DNA from: Hofstenia miamia
Taxonomy: Eukaryota > Xenacoelomorpha > Acoela
Assembly (NCBI GenBank): GCA_004352715.1
Contig: SCFE01000003.1
Location: forward strand, 5,837,713-5,901,712
Length of the DNA: 64,000 nt
Direction of reading: 5' to 3'
Shown here one piece after another: positions 12,501-23,999 of the stretch; positions within the stretch are counted from its first letter, which is position 1; each line of letters starts with the position of its first letter. The position numbers and the translations under genes are program-made. A model generated the notes under the pieces. It saw only the letters and a program-made list of their open reading frames with translations. It was not told the origin of the DNA and searched no databases.

Positions 12501-15500
12501 TCTAGGCACCAATAAAAGGAAATCTTCATAAAAAGGAAAAGCTATTATAACTGTTTCCTAAGACTGAAATGGAAGATGACATTATGAAATACCTTCTTGT
12601 TCCTGGAATGCATCAGACATGGTTAAATCCTGCATGAGCCTAATTAATTTCACGACTCGAATCTTTGCATCGAATATTGAAGGAGGCTTCTAGCAATTAA
12701 GCGAAATGCTGCAAAGAATTCAATTTCTTATCATTTTAACTAAAATGCGTTTTCTGCAATATTCCAATCTCGATGCTCCTTCATTCACAATCAATAATAC
12801 GAAGTGAACATTTTAGATGCAGACGTTTTTTGAGATAAAAATTTTATTCCAATAATGACACGTAGAAATTAATTGTTTAGAAATCGCTAAAGTTTGAACG
12901 TTCTTAATAAATATTGAGTGCGTAGTAGGGTCAACACCATTTCCATTTTTCGAACTTAATGTCGATCATGGCTTTATGACTTGAACTTTTATCAGTATGA
13001 GAATTCTAACCTGAGTTTAAATTTGGTATCTCGAGGAAGCCTTCAAATTATTATGACAGGGTTTGATCAAATTGGGTTGGATCCGATTTTGAAAACTTCT
13101 AATTTGATGGGGCTGGATCGGCTTTCATTGGTATTTGTTTGGATTGAGGTAGGTCCCTTGCGGCCCTAGTTTAAGTATTACTAATCAATATTGGTTGTAT
13201 TTGATGCAGTATCTCAGGAAAACATTAATTCTGATGAAGATTATTAGCTATGCATGGATAAGTGCCAAAAATGTAGTTGAAAATTGGATTGAAATTTAGT
13301 TTTCAGATCAAATATATAACTTAAGTAGATCTCAAAATTGCAGCAAAGCTAAAACCTACTTTGAGTGACATTGATCCAATGGCCAATCTCTCATTCTATA
13401 TGCACAAAGAAGAACATTTGCACTGAAAAGGATTTTAAAGTTATGAAGGAAATTGATTGTCATATAGCTGAAGACTCAATATGAGGTTCATACTATCAAA
13501 TGATTTGTAAAAATAGAAGAATTATTTATCAGTGCATGGAAAAAAACATTTTTTTAATTTTTTTAAATAAATTCCACATAGCATAAAAATGCTTCCGGAG
13601 GAGTTTTTTGAACCAGACATAAAAAGAAAGGTACTTCCAAGAGTTTCATCGAAAACTCAACTGTCTGTGGTATGGTCATAAAAAATGCAAATAGTCATGA
13701 CCCTAGTGCATAGCATTGAAGTGGGTTTCTAGTTTGGTTCCAGTGGTATTAATTGTAATTCTACACAAATTGTACAAATTTCGGAAATCGTAAATGCCCC
13801 TTGTTCATATTTCAATAATCAATGTATTGGGGTTCTGTTAATCGGACTATTGCAAGTTCTTAGCTGATATTTAATCCTAAAAATGATTTTTTAAACTCGA
13901 TTCGCAATTGAATACAGAAATAAGGTTTCTAGTACTCGGCGTATTAAGAATTAGAGTCGACGACACTTCTTGCAATACTACATGAAAAAACAAGAATTGA
14001 AAATCTACTTGAAATTGAAAATTTTGAAAATATATTGAAATTTGAAAAAAAACTGTAAATTCCAAGACAAACATTTCGAGTGGAATACACAACTCGACTC
14101 TCGGTGATCCGAAAAATTACCCTGAAGGACTTCCAAAAATGACTAATGAGTAAATAAAAAAGATTTATAATAATACATTTAGAATCTAATGATATTTTTG
14201 AAGAACATGTCTTGTACTTTTTACGACCTATACTAAATAATAGGAATAGCTGTCTACCTAAGAGAGAGAAATAAACATTCAAACTTAAACAGTTTTATAA
14301 TTTGCGTTGTAATCAATGTGAAGACCATTTTTTGTATTCAGTGGCAATAAAACAGCAGTTATTTGTGTACAGAGTGCTCGTGAACATGATGACAAAGCAA
14401 AAGTAAACAACGATTAAGTAGTTGTGTAAATATGTAATTTTAATATACTTTAAAAACACCCATAGAAATTATGCGCATCGCCTTCATTCAGTTTTTGTAA
14501 ACATATTTTTGTTGGTACAATATGGAATGAACAAATTCTCAAAACGTGGAGAAGTTAAGTACTACCTGGTACTATCAAAACAATGAATCCATTGCTAATT
14601 ATTTCCGAATTTTCTTCAAAATATAGAACCAATAACACAAACAAACAATTGTCGTAGACTACTACTAAATTAATAACTAAAACTGATAAAAGTCACTGCA
14701 TCATGATTGGTTAAACTACATAGTAGAAAGTATCAAGATGCTAAAATGGCTATTGCCAATTAAGATTAGTGTTTGTGACTGTAGAAAGGAGATGAACTAA
14801 GTAAATCTAAAACTCATGACTTACTTTATTCTTAATTAATATAAACAGCTAACTTCTGATTATGTGTCTGATTGTTTATTGTATTTATAATTAACTCCTA
14901 ATTTTCAATTCTTATGATGGACACCCTATGTAAATATTAATGGGGAATTCTAATATTGTCATCAACAATAGGCGAATGATCAACGTTTGAGCAGTCGGCA
15001 AAATTATGACCCGTGGTCCGCCCGACCACACTTTATTTTATTATCGGTCCGTCAGACCCGCCCGGAATATCAGAATCCTCTTTCGATTTCAAAAACTTGA
15101 ACTTAAGAGTGATACAATATTTTGGGACAATATACATAAAAAGTGGCGATATTGCTGACGATTGACATAATTCATGCCCAAAAAGCCAAGGTTTGACGAT
15201 CTAATTATTAAAAAAATTTAAGTGGCATGTGTTCGTATTTTGAGAGATCTAAATCGTAGTAAACATTGCACTTAGAATTTTACATTTATAACTTGTGATT
15301 ACAATGCAGTCTGAGAAGAATCTGTCCGCCCTCTAGAAGATGTGATGCGAAAGGAAAGTAACCTTAACTAAATTTATTTTACTTTAAAAATCTCGAAAGT
15401 AGAAAAAATTCGATCGAACTAGAAATGTTCTTCAAGAAAATACCCAAACTCAAACTCGGACCGAGTAACTAGAACTCGACTCGAAAACCCTGAATGAGAA

Positions 15501-16016
15501 TGGACCTCTATGACGTAATCAGCAAAGTACGAATGAAATAAGGAACCACATTAATCACAACCATCGAGGAATTCTGTTTGCTAAACCGCAAACATCTTGC
15601 AGGATGCAAGCTATATCATAATTATTGTTCATCAGTCATCCAGTCAAATCAAAGATAAGCGCATTAATTCGGTGTGTAAATATATAGACCATTTTTTATT
15701 TCCGTGATACATTATTAGTCCAACTACATCTTTGAATTATCGTGATATGATAAGCCTCGCAGAAATACTGTCTATAACTGTGTTTTCTGCGCAGGTCCGA
15801 TCTTACATGGAAATGATATATTGCATGATCCCCTCAAAACAAATCACAGGAATTACACGAATATACTATATTTAAACACCAAAGGTTAAAGTAAGTAAAT
15901 TTCAACATTTACATCTATTTAAGTGGTAAGAACAGTAAAAACTTTGTTTATAAAATAATTATTTCGGTTTCCGTGACCTTCGTAGAAGATGTCACTTGCT
16001 GCGACTCTGATCTATT
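12498..16016. other. non-coding interval
   Basis: No gene recognised. Two overlapping minus-strand open frames at 13877-14282 have no family motif and biased AT-derived composition. GC-rich patches near 13060-13165 and 15008-15065 look like decayed repeat ends but could not be paired. Confidence 0.4.
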
Positions 16017-16063
16017 GGTATTGGCGGGGACTACGCGATTAATCGCATAGTCCCCGGTATTGG
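16017..16063. mobile_element. 31-bp palindromic micro-insertion with 8-bp direct repeats
   Basis: The exact 8-mer GGTATTGG occurs at 16017-16024 and again at 16056-16063. Between them lie 31 bases: a C followed by a 30-bp near-perfect palindrome (16026-16055) with arms GGGGACTA and TAGTCCCC around CGCGATTAATCGCA; only one symmetric pair is mismatched. An 8-bp duplication plus inverted ends is the hallmark of a hAT insertion, so this reads as two transposon ends fused with nothing between. Inference: a minimal MITE or internal-deletion product. Confidence 0.5.
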
Positions 16064-16081
16064 TCTCTGTAAACAAAGCTC

Positions 16082-16095
16082 TGTGACCGGTCACA
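16082..16095. repeat. 14-bp perfect palindrome
   Basis: TGTGACCGGTCACA is fully self-complementary and lies 18 bp downstream of the palindromic insertion. Role unknown. Confidence 0.6.
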
Positions 16096-17153
16096 CCTAC
16101 AAGGGTACGCAACCACATCGTATTCCAAAACGTAAATGAAAGAGAACGAATTCCTATATCGTGTGGTAACTGAATTTGATTATATTTATTGGTTTAGAAG
16201 TTATGAGCTTTTAAATTTTTTTTTGGGAAATCCCGTTGAAAAAACCTGAAATAGAATAGGGTTAAATTAGTTGTTATTATGTCGCTTGCTGGAGAGGCGT
16301 TAACCTTAACATGTACATAGAATTACTTAACGGAAACCGAAACTCAAATTTCAACGTTTTTAGAGAGTTCAAATTAACGACAGTTTGGAGGAACCTAATA
16401 CGTATAAGACAGATCTTTTTGAAAACTAAGGATTGGGTTCGTAAAATTGAATTTTTATAGCTTGCAATTCTTGACAAAAAAATTAAGAAATCTAACACCT
16501 GTACTATTACATCATTTGAAAAACAGTCTACCTGTGTTTGTCAGATATTATATAACAATAAAAATAAAAAATGTGACATTTAAAGTAAATAATTTTTATT
16601 AGATGAATGCGTAAATTTTCAAAATAATACAACTAACCTTCTACAGACTCTGTCGAAAGAAAAATGGAATTTAATGTACACCATTGTAAAATGTAGAAGA
16701 TTACACCGTCCATTTTTTATCTTTGTAATCAAGTCTATTAAAATGTAAAATAGAACTGCTGCTAGATGGAGCTATTTTTGCAATCAGCCAATGATTGGCG
16801 TTAAATTCAAAATACATTTGCAATTGCATAGCGTTAATTAATTATGAATGATTGAAAGATTTCAAACTAACTTTTGCACAACAGGGTGTATTTTGACATA
16901 ACCGATCAATGTGATGGACACTGCGGCAACTCAGCAGAGATATTGGGGAGTTCACGCCAATGGATTTAATTTCAAACAAGACAGATAATTATAAATGTAG
17001 TTTATTTGGCATTAAAATTTATAATCAACGAAAGGAATTTTTTTAATAATCCAAGGAAATTGAAGTTGAAGATGTGGAAATATACATAATTTTATAGGAA
17101 ATAATATGAATGCTAAGTATTGAAAGAAATTCGAAAGAAGTCATACCCAGACT

Positions 17154-17167
17154 CAGCGGCGTAGCTG
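17154..17167 (+). repeat. solo transposon end CAGCGGCGTAGCTG
   Basis: Same 14-mer family as the ends of the MITE at 11440-11593 (differences only at variable positions). The following 25 bp are GC-rich. No matching inverted partner was found nearby, so this is a solo or truncated end. Confidence 0.4.
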
Positions 17168-17870
17168 CCCGTAGGAAGCCGCCCCTTTCAAAACTTAAAA
17201 AAGATAGACTACAAAATGAAATAAAAATTTACTAAATTAATGAAATATTTATTCAATATGGTGAATCAATATATGTACTTTAATCATTTTAACGCTTATT
17301 GTAAAAAATTTCAAATTTTAGCGAATAAACTATTTGATTCCTTCTCAAAGCTTTCCAAGCTTTTACCACGTCCTTATCCATACCTCTACTATAAAACAGT
17401 TACTAACTTTGTAGTTTATTATAATTAGAGAATAACTTTTTACGTTATTAAGAATTCTAGGGACACATTTACATATTTATGAACAGTTTTTCATTAGATT
17501 TCATTTATAGGCCGAATAAAGATTACACCGAGATGTTGTATTCAACGATGTAAGAATGTACGCTAGTGAAATAAGAGTAAGGGTACCCGCCCAATCCTGC
17601 GGGGAAACTTTTCTTTCCATATTATGAGTATATAAAAAAATATGATATTTTAAAGCATTAATTTTATTGCTAAAATGTTGAAAAAATTACAAAATAATGA
17701 ATGGAAATTGTATTTGAAATGCTGAACATTTTTTAATTGTTTAATAGAAGTAAAGAAAATTATATTCTCGGGTATGGGTGGCACTGGGAAAAAGAGTTTC
17801 GGGTACGATTTGGTACGGTAAAAATGTATTTTTGTCGGGTAGGTACACTATTAAAAACACTATATATTGC

Positions 17871-17873
<3 letters not shown>

Positions 17874-17917
<44 letters not shown>
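17874..17917. repeat. (TA)n microsatellite
   Basis: Uninterrupted TA dinucleotides, 44 bp. Confidence 0.95.
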
Positions 17918-17923
<6 letters not shown>

Positions 17924-18172
17924 AAATTCATCTTAGTCTGTAAGCACTTGTTGACACATTTCAACCACCTATGGGCCATCGTTAGAACATAAAATTGCGG
18001 CAAATATAACTACAAAAATTCTACACTAAATGTTCAAAAAAAATCATATATGCATGCATTAACTACAACAGAGTTCGTTTTATGTAATTAACTTGCTTGA
18101 TTAAAATATAATAATTATCTTCTGTTTTTAGTATGACGATCGCTTCTGCTATTTTGGTGCTCGTTGTTTTTA

Positions 18173-18345
18173 TTATGATGTCAAAATTATTTTCTTCGTG
18201 AGGATGTTAGTGACTTCTGTGTTTAAATGTCCACTTAGATGTTCTTTTATTCTCTTTCCGTATTGTCGAACTGTTTCACCAATGTACAATTTATTGCAAT
18301 TGTCATATTTATATCTATAGACAATTGATGAAACAATTAAGTTCT
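18173..18345 (-). pseudogene. GIY-YIG endonuclease-like fragment of Penelope-like element
   Basis: The frame ending at the TAA at 18173-18175 reads VYRYKYDNCNKLYIGETVRQ, then YGKRIKEHLSGHLNTEV. This matches the C-terminal module of Penelope-like elements: a Cys-containing linker, then a YIGET-type strand in place of a canonical YIG, and the R-x-x-EH helix with the conserved arginine. In the family this nuclease nicks target DNA to prime reverse transcription. The second cysteine of the usual CxxC linker is absent (YDNC). The connection to the RT block (18350-18556) is broken by stops. Confidence 0.7.
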
Positions 18346-18556
18346 TTTGGAATTATATCTTATTCTTAAATATATATTGTCTTTTATGACTGTAATATTG
18401 GTGGTATCTTAACATTTTTAAGTTTCTTATTAACTGATCTACAATTTTTTCTTCAGTGATGTAACTTGGTGGTTCAATAAATTTCTTTAATTTGTACGTT
18501 CACTTCTTCAATAGATTTCAACGGATGTAATAGACACTTTGAAAGAACGTCCTTAA

Positions 18557-19403
18557 TTAACTGATGAGACAACCATTTTTAGAAAATATTTCAAAAACTT
18601 GATGAAATGCAGACGTGATAAGTTTATAATTAGATGATAGTTTTATAATTCTGTCGCAAATTGCCTTAATGGTGTTAACTTTATATTTCTTGTCGCAATA
18701 TGATGTAAAAGGGATGTATATTCCTGTATTCGTTGTCTTAAAATGAAGTCTTGATTCAAAATTTAATTTATTATTTTCAATTTCAGTGTCTAAGAAAACG
18801 AGTTTATTCTTGTCTTCAAACTCACATGTAAATTTTATTTCATTCCTTTCTAAATTTAATTGCAGGGTTAAAAATGCATTTGCTTTTCCTTTATCCTCAT
18901 ATATTGCAAATATGTCATCAATATATCTCTTGTAAAACAAAAATTGGTCTTCTTTGAATCTGTTCTCAATGATGTTCATTGCAAATTGTTGAATAGTTGG
19001 TCCAAGAGTCGAACCCATCGACATACTTTCTATTTGTTGATATATTTTGTTATTAAATATAAATGAGTTGTTAAGATTAGCCATTTCAAGTAGTTACTTT
19101 TAAGTTTTTTTTACATATTTCAATATCCTTAGTTGGAATTAATGACAATTGTTTTCCCTACGGGAATGTTTGTAAATAAGCTCATAACATCAGAGCTTGC
19201 TAAGAACATATTACAATTTCGATTATCTTCATAAAGTTTGCTTTAAATCATTTATGAATTCAAATGAATCTTGCACGATATACTTTTCAAGTATGTATTT
19301 TTTCAAAAGATTGTCTAAACATTTGCTAAGATTATACGTGACAGAACATACCATAGATAAAATTGGTCGAAGAGGTGGATCTTTTCTATTTTTGAGAATT
19401 TAT
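18557..19403 (-). pseudogene. Penelope-like reverse transcriptase fragment
   Basis: The longest open stretch (18557-19084, 175 codons) carries the RT palm: GSTLGPTIQQFAMNIIENRF (a GSPLGP-type motif with P to T), FYKRYIDDIFAIYED (YxDD catalytic box, as YIDD) and LVFLDTEIENN. Upstream, in other frames up to 19403, are PLRPILSMVCSV, YNLSKCLDNLLKKYI and FLASSDVMSLFTNIPVGKTI, the motif 2 and motif A regions with the first catalytic aspartate. In the frame of the 175-codon block a TAA lies just before its ATG at 19084, so at least one frameshift separates the parts. Confidence 0.8.
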
Positions 19404-19689
19404 ATATATATTCAAAAGTTAATTTACTGAGATTCATATAATTAATTGAGATTAATACAAAATTAGAAAACGTGCATGTCAATATATTAATGTTAAGTAG
19501 AAACTAGACTGATTATAATCACATGCATGATAGAATGAAATAGATGAATCATCATATATTGCACATGAAATCTTATCATTTTTAATCATCTTTTTCAATT
19601 TGTGGTAGTCTTAAATCATTAAAATGATAAATTCTTTATTATGGTTATTTTAGGTGCTTGTTGAACCTCTGAGGCAGAGCAATATTTAA

Positions 19690-20035
19690 ATTGCAACGGA
19701 GCTAGAACCGGAGCCAAATGTTTATGGAAGAGCTCCAGCTCCAACGCTTTTTTGAAAAGCTGTTTTTATTAGTTGATTTTTGTTCCTCAAAGAACTTTAA
19801 TATTACAAAAATGTAAAAAAAATTCTTGGAAATTATTAAAAGTCTGCTAAAATTTGAAAAAATCAATAAGTTCGCAAATATTCGCATTTGTGCGTATATT
19901 GTAGTTGTATTCCAGATCATAATGGAGCCGGAGCTGGAGCCATTGCCATCCAACAGCTCCTGAGCCGGAGCTGAACCTAAATTTTGACAGGAATGTACTC
20001 TAGAGCGGGAGTTGGAGCAGCTTCATATGTGGACC
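19690..20035. mobile_element. hAT-like repeat cluster of GGAGC/GCTCC words
   Basis: Repeated GGAGCCGGAGCTGGAGC-type words occur in both orientations: near 19698-19743 (GAACCGGAGCC, then GAGCTCCAGCTCCAACG) and near 19924-20025 (GAGCCGGAGCTGGAGCC, CTCCTGAGCCGGAGCTGAACC, GCGGGAGTTGGAGC). The middle 180 bp is AT-rich with no transposase frame. Such subterminal arrays are common in non-autonomous hAT elements, but I could not define matching ends or a duplication. Confidence 0.35.
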
Positions 20036-20072
20036 TCCTTTTAATTGTCTTTTACATTGTATGGTATGAATC

Positions 20073-20339
20073 CATCAGTGAGTTTTACAGATTTTTTAAA
20101 ATGATAAACTTTCGTTTATTATAAGAGTGCATTTTTCAACCGTTTTAAAACTGTTAAGCATTTTGGAAGTTGTAATGCCAATTAATGTTAATGTGNNNNN
20201 NNNNNNNNNNNNNNNNCATCAGTGAGTTTTACAGATTTTTTAAAATGATAAACTTTCGTTTATTATAAGAGTGCATTTTTCAACCGTTTTAAAACTGTTA
20301 AGCATTTTGGAAGTTGTAATGCCAATTAATGTTAATGTG
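20073..20339. repeat. 123-bp duplication flanking a 21-N gap
   Basis: Bases 20073-20195 and 20217-20339 appear identical over 123 bp, separated only by 21 N (20196-20216). A sequence repeated exactly on both sides of a short gap is the usual sign of contig ends that overlap but were not merged, so the true genome may hold one copy. Confidence 0.85.
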
Positions 20340-20572
20340 GAATAAATGTCTATTGCTTCCACAATGGCATGAAGTATACATTCAAATGAATCAAAATCTA
20401 TCTCATCCAAGCTCTTCTGTCCTTCATCAAAATGCACTATTAAGATACACGCAGAATCTAAAATCTGAAAATGGTTGAAGAGTTTTTCCATTTTTGCTAT
20501 TTTCTCAACCAGACCTCCTTCAACATCATAATTACATTGATGAAAACGAGCTTCATGACGCAAACTCCTCAT
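20240..20572 (-). CDS. unrecognised 110-codon open frame, possible exon
   Basis: Starts at ATG 20572 and ends at TAA 20240; the frame is open further upstream to about 20608. The product begins MRSLRHEARFHQCNYDVEGG and includes LVEKIAKMEKLF and FDEGQKSLDEIDFDSFECIL. Residue composition is more protein-like than neighbouring chance frames. No domain recognised, no membrane segment or signal peptide obvious. The 3' third lies in the duplicated 123 bp beside the assembly gap, so its end may be wrong. Could be a host exon, a transposon fragment or chance. Confidence 0.25.
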   Translation of the reverse strand: MRSLRHEARFHQCNYDVEGGLVEKIAKMEKLFNHFQILDSACILIVHFDEGQKSLDEIDFDSFECILHAIVEAIDIYSTLTLIGITTSKMLNSFKTVEKCTLIINESLSF

Positions 20573-20609
20573 GAAAGCCACTTGGCATGGCAAAGCAATT
20601 AATTTCAGG

Positions 20610-22990
20610 AATTTTTATGATGCTCACTATAATGCTGCATTGGTTGTGGTGCCGTAAATTAATTCATCGTTAGACAATTCAATGCAATAATTAGCATTAA
20701 AAAAAGCTTTTTATATATTTGATTTAACATTTTATATTTTCTAGGAAAATTCAATAGAGCCCCGCACATTCATTTTTATGCTAACGCCTATGTGATATGG
20801 CAGCAGAAATGTGTTTTTTTCGAACCAATAAAATAATAAATCAAGTTATAAAATAGGTGTTTCTGAGTGTAGAGGAAGACATCTGTTTCCAAGTAATTGA
20901 AAAAAAATTGAAACGTAGTCTCCCGAATCTCATTATTTGGGTTGTAGAATACAACAGGGTAGCACTTTAGCTCAACAAGTTTGCAGTGCTTATATTAAAT
21001 TACAGTCTGTAATGTAATGTTTTGAAACGAATACCTTGGTGGCAAGGTGAAGAAACAGGAGACTTCCTCTCATCTAGAAATTTATAATAATCGAATCGTA
21101 TGCATTCTGATTTTGACTCCCAAACATGAAGAAATCGATGGCTTGTAGAATACAAAACTCCAAAAACTAAAACTGTTCTGGACCAAATATTTCATACAGG
21201 GGTAAAAATCAACCCTTACCATGCCTGTTCCAGAGTTCATGTCCTAAATGAAAATATTCTCACTGACATCTTAATATCACGAACCACGTCTGTTTCCTAG
21301 TAAACTTATTTGGATTTTTGGCAACATTTTGGAAAATGTTTGTATCCTTTTGGAGTCTTTTGATATATATTTTGGCAAAAAAAAGTACATCGTATCTATT
21401 TATTCACAAATTTAACAAAGACACATCTTTGATTTTAAAAAGTTTGCTCAATGTAAATTCGACTGCTAAAAACCTCATTTAATATGCCAATTGCTATTGT
21501 GGTGAAGAAATAATGTGATAAAAATATCTATATAAATCTGGCTAATTTGAAATTAGTTACTATTTAAAAACTAATTCAGTTTTTGAAATGATATTTTTTT
21601 GAAATCCAAAAATTTACTTTAATATTGTTATTTTATTTTAAAGTTAAAAAATAATCATGAAAAAATTATTTTGTATATTTTTTGTAGTTTTATACTATAA
21701 TTTCTAAAAATTATAAATTCAATGAAGAGTTTTTCTATAGCGTTTTGTTTTTACATATTTTAGGAGGCATCATATATTTTGTACAAGTAGTTCAATTTGA
21801 TGGCTGAGTTTGTTTCGATGATTGATTTGAAATAAATTTTACTTATATTTAGTAGTAATAAATAATAGCAGATATACGGTATTTATCATTCCTTATTTTC
21901 TTTTATTTGTCTTAAGTAGCTGTCAAAATTTTTTCAAAATGTTGCAAATTACCCATAATCCAAAAATGTCTAAAAAATACAAAATTTGATAGAAACTCCA
22001 AACTATTTTTTGAAGCTAAATTTTGGCAATATTTTGACAAAAATCCGAACAATTTTCCAGGTTTAGAGTACTTGATCAGTAAAACAGAAATTCTATATGT
22101 GTGTCTATAAAAATATTGATTTAGCATTTTTAACCTAATCTAATAAAATTGGGTGTGCGGTAGAACATCATTTCCTCAATTTTGGATGTTACTGCTAAAT
22201 GCTGTCTTGTTGTATTCATTTTTTGTTTGGTTTTGTCTAATTCTAAGAAATTTTACATAAACCAAAAGGTAATTATTATTTTTTAGCAGGATAGAAAATT
22301 TTCTATTCAAATTAATTGGTCGATTAAATTCAATTAAGCATAATGATTTTTAAATAGATTCTATTAAAAATTTGAAATAGTTAGGTATTTATTCTTCCAA
22401 GGTTTACTAAAAGAAATGTGTATTCAGCTCTTCGATTGATTTTATACTTCATTGCATTTTTTAAATCTTCCGAACTTCCTACGCAGGTTATTTCTTGAGA
22501 AAGCAAGTGCTATTACGCATTCAAAAAAAGTTATTTTAAACTTTATAATTAAAGTAATGCATCGCAGATGATAAAAGAACGGTCTTTTATTAATTCATTA
22601 AAAATTTATTGTCGTCTCCTCATTGGAAATATAGTATTTTCTACCTGCTAATGGGCATTGTCTTTTATTAGTTTCCAAAAATTCTTCCAAATGCGGTTTA
22701 ATTATATTTTTTGAAATGGAAAATCATGTACACTGCTAAAGTGTGATTAATGTGTCCCAATATTCTGATGTATCTTGCGTTTTTCTTCACACCTAACACG
22801 ACTTTGTCAATTGATTTGCTCATAACGCCTACAGTGCTAACTCACTTGTGTAAATAGCAATTGATGTACTCATAACTTCAAAAAATTGAAAGGAAAATTT
22901 CAAAGTTAGAAATGCCAAGTGTACTCAATGAGTAATGTTAATATAAGGATATTGTGAAATGCTTTGCTTTAATTTAAAAAGCAGAAGGCT
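20610..22990. other. non-coding interval
   Basis: No gene or element recognised; homopolymer-rich AT sequence. Confidence 0.4.
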
Positions 22991-22992
22991 GC

Positions 22993-23031
<39 letters not shown>
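22993..23031. repeat. (AAT)n microsatellite at the 5' junction of a LINE
   Basis: Thirteen AAT-type units that run directly into the retroelement coding sequence. Elements of the R4/Dong group are known to insert in TAA repeats, so this tract may be the target site. Confidence 0.9.
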
Positions 23032-23785
23032 GTAAAAATAATAAGAACACAGAAATGTGTGACAGAGAAGAGAGCAACAAGTGTTTAAAGAAGGCAGGAC
23101 TAAAAAGAGAAATAGAAGCACTGATAATGACAGCACATTAGCAAGCAATAAGAACAAACTGGGTGAAAAAGCATATAGACAGAAGAGTAGAAGTAAGTGA
23201 TAAGTGTAGGCTATGTAAGAAAGAGGCGGAGACAGATCATCCGATAACAAGGTATGAGAAGTTAGCGCAGAATGAGTATAAGTTCAGGCATGACAAGGTG
23301 CGAAGAATGGTACACTGGAGTTTGAGCAGGCAGCATGGGTTAGAAGCAGGAGACAAGTGGTATGAGCACTAGCCACAGGGCGTCATAGAAAATGAGAAGG
23401 TTAAGATATTGTGGGACTTCTACATACAGACAAATAAGGTGATAGAAGCACGGAGGCCAGACATAGTAGTCGTAGAAAAAGATAAAAGATTGGGAACAGT
23501 GATAGACATAGCAGTACCAAAGGACAGGAATGTAGAAAGCAAGGAGAAAAAGAAGATAGACAAGTATAGAGAGTTGGAAGAGGAAATAGAAAGGCTGTGG
23601 AAATTGAAGAAGGTTAAAGTAGTCCCGGTAGTAGTAGGAGCACTAGGAGCAGTAAGTAAGAAGCATAAGAGATATTTGAGGAGTTGGGAGTACCAAAGTG
23701 GAGAGGAGTGGTAGCGCAGAAGGCAGCATTGTTAGGAACAGCTAGAGTCCTGAGGAAAGCTCTCAGACTCCCTGGGAACTGGTGA
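23032..23785 (+). pseudogene. R2/R4-type LINE, 3' part with restriction-like endonuclease
   Basis: One frame, interrupted by TAG at 23139-23141 and 23370-23372 and by a frameshift near 23675, reads from CDREESNKCLKKAGLKREIE to RVLRKALRLPGNW and TGA at 23783. It carries a zinc knuckle (CRLC, DH; the last cysteine is replaced by tyrosine in ITRYEKLAQNEY) and the restriction-like endonuclease core RRPDIVVVEKDKRLGTVIDI with KIDKYRELEEEIERL downstream, matching the PD-D-K/E-type nuclease of R2/R4/NeSL LINEs that cuts target DNA. The 110-118-bp tail after the stop ends in degenerate TAA-rich DNA. The RT domain is absent: a 5'-truncated dead copy. Assignment to Dong/R4 is inference from the TAA context. 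Confidence 0.78.
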
Positions 23786-23999
23786 TTTCCCCGAGCTGAG
23801 AGGGATACCAGCATGAAGTTGTGAGAAGTAAGAAGGAAAATAATAAGAATAACAATAAGAAAAAAAGCAAATTTATTACTTATGCTATTAAAGCTATTAC
23901 AAAAAATACAAACTAAAATATATATGTAAATACAAAAATAATAATAAATATAAAATATTATCTCCGCTCTACCAAATTCATCTGCATATGCTATCCATT

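Larger units (their letters stand above)
18120..19670 (-). mobile_element. degenerate Penelope-like retroelement with GIY-YIG domain
   Basis: Reading right to left: an N-terminal segment (about 19465-19665) containing YHKLKKMIKNDK and SSISFYHACDY; the first RT motifs near 19403 (PLRPILSMV, NLSKCLD, then SSDVMSLFTNIPV); the catalytic RT block 18557-19084 (GSTLGP, YIDDIF, VFLDTEIENN); and a C-terminal GIY-YIG-like segment (18173-18345) with KLYIGETVRQ and KRIKEHL. RT followed by GIY-YIG in one polypeptide defines Penelope-like elements. Several stops and frameshifts separate the blocks, so the copy is dead. Element ends are not defined; the N-terminal segment is assigned by position and by its homologue at 25965-26195. 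Confidence 0.8.

Noticed and set aside
13877-14282. Two overlapping minus-strand open frames (71 and 112 codons)
   Set aside because: No family motif, Phe/Ser/Ile-rich composition expected from AT-rich DNA, no splice support.
23614-23814. Minus-strand open frame over the LINE 3' end
   Set aside because: Shadow of the plus-strand endonuclease coding sequence.
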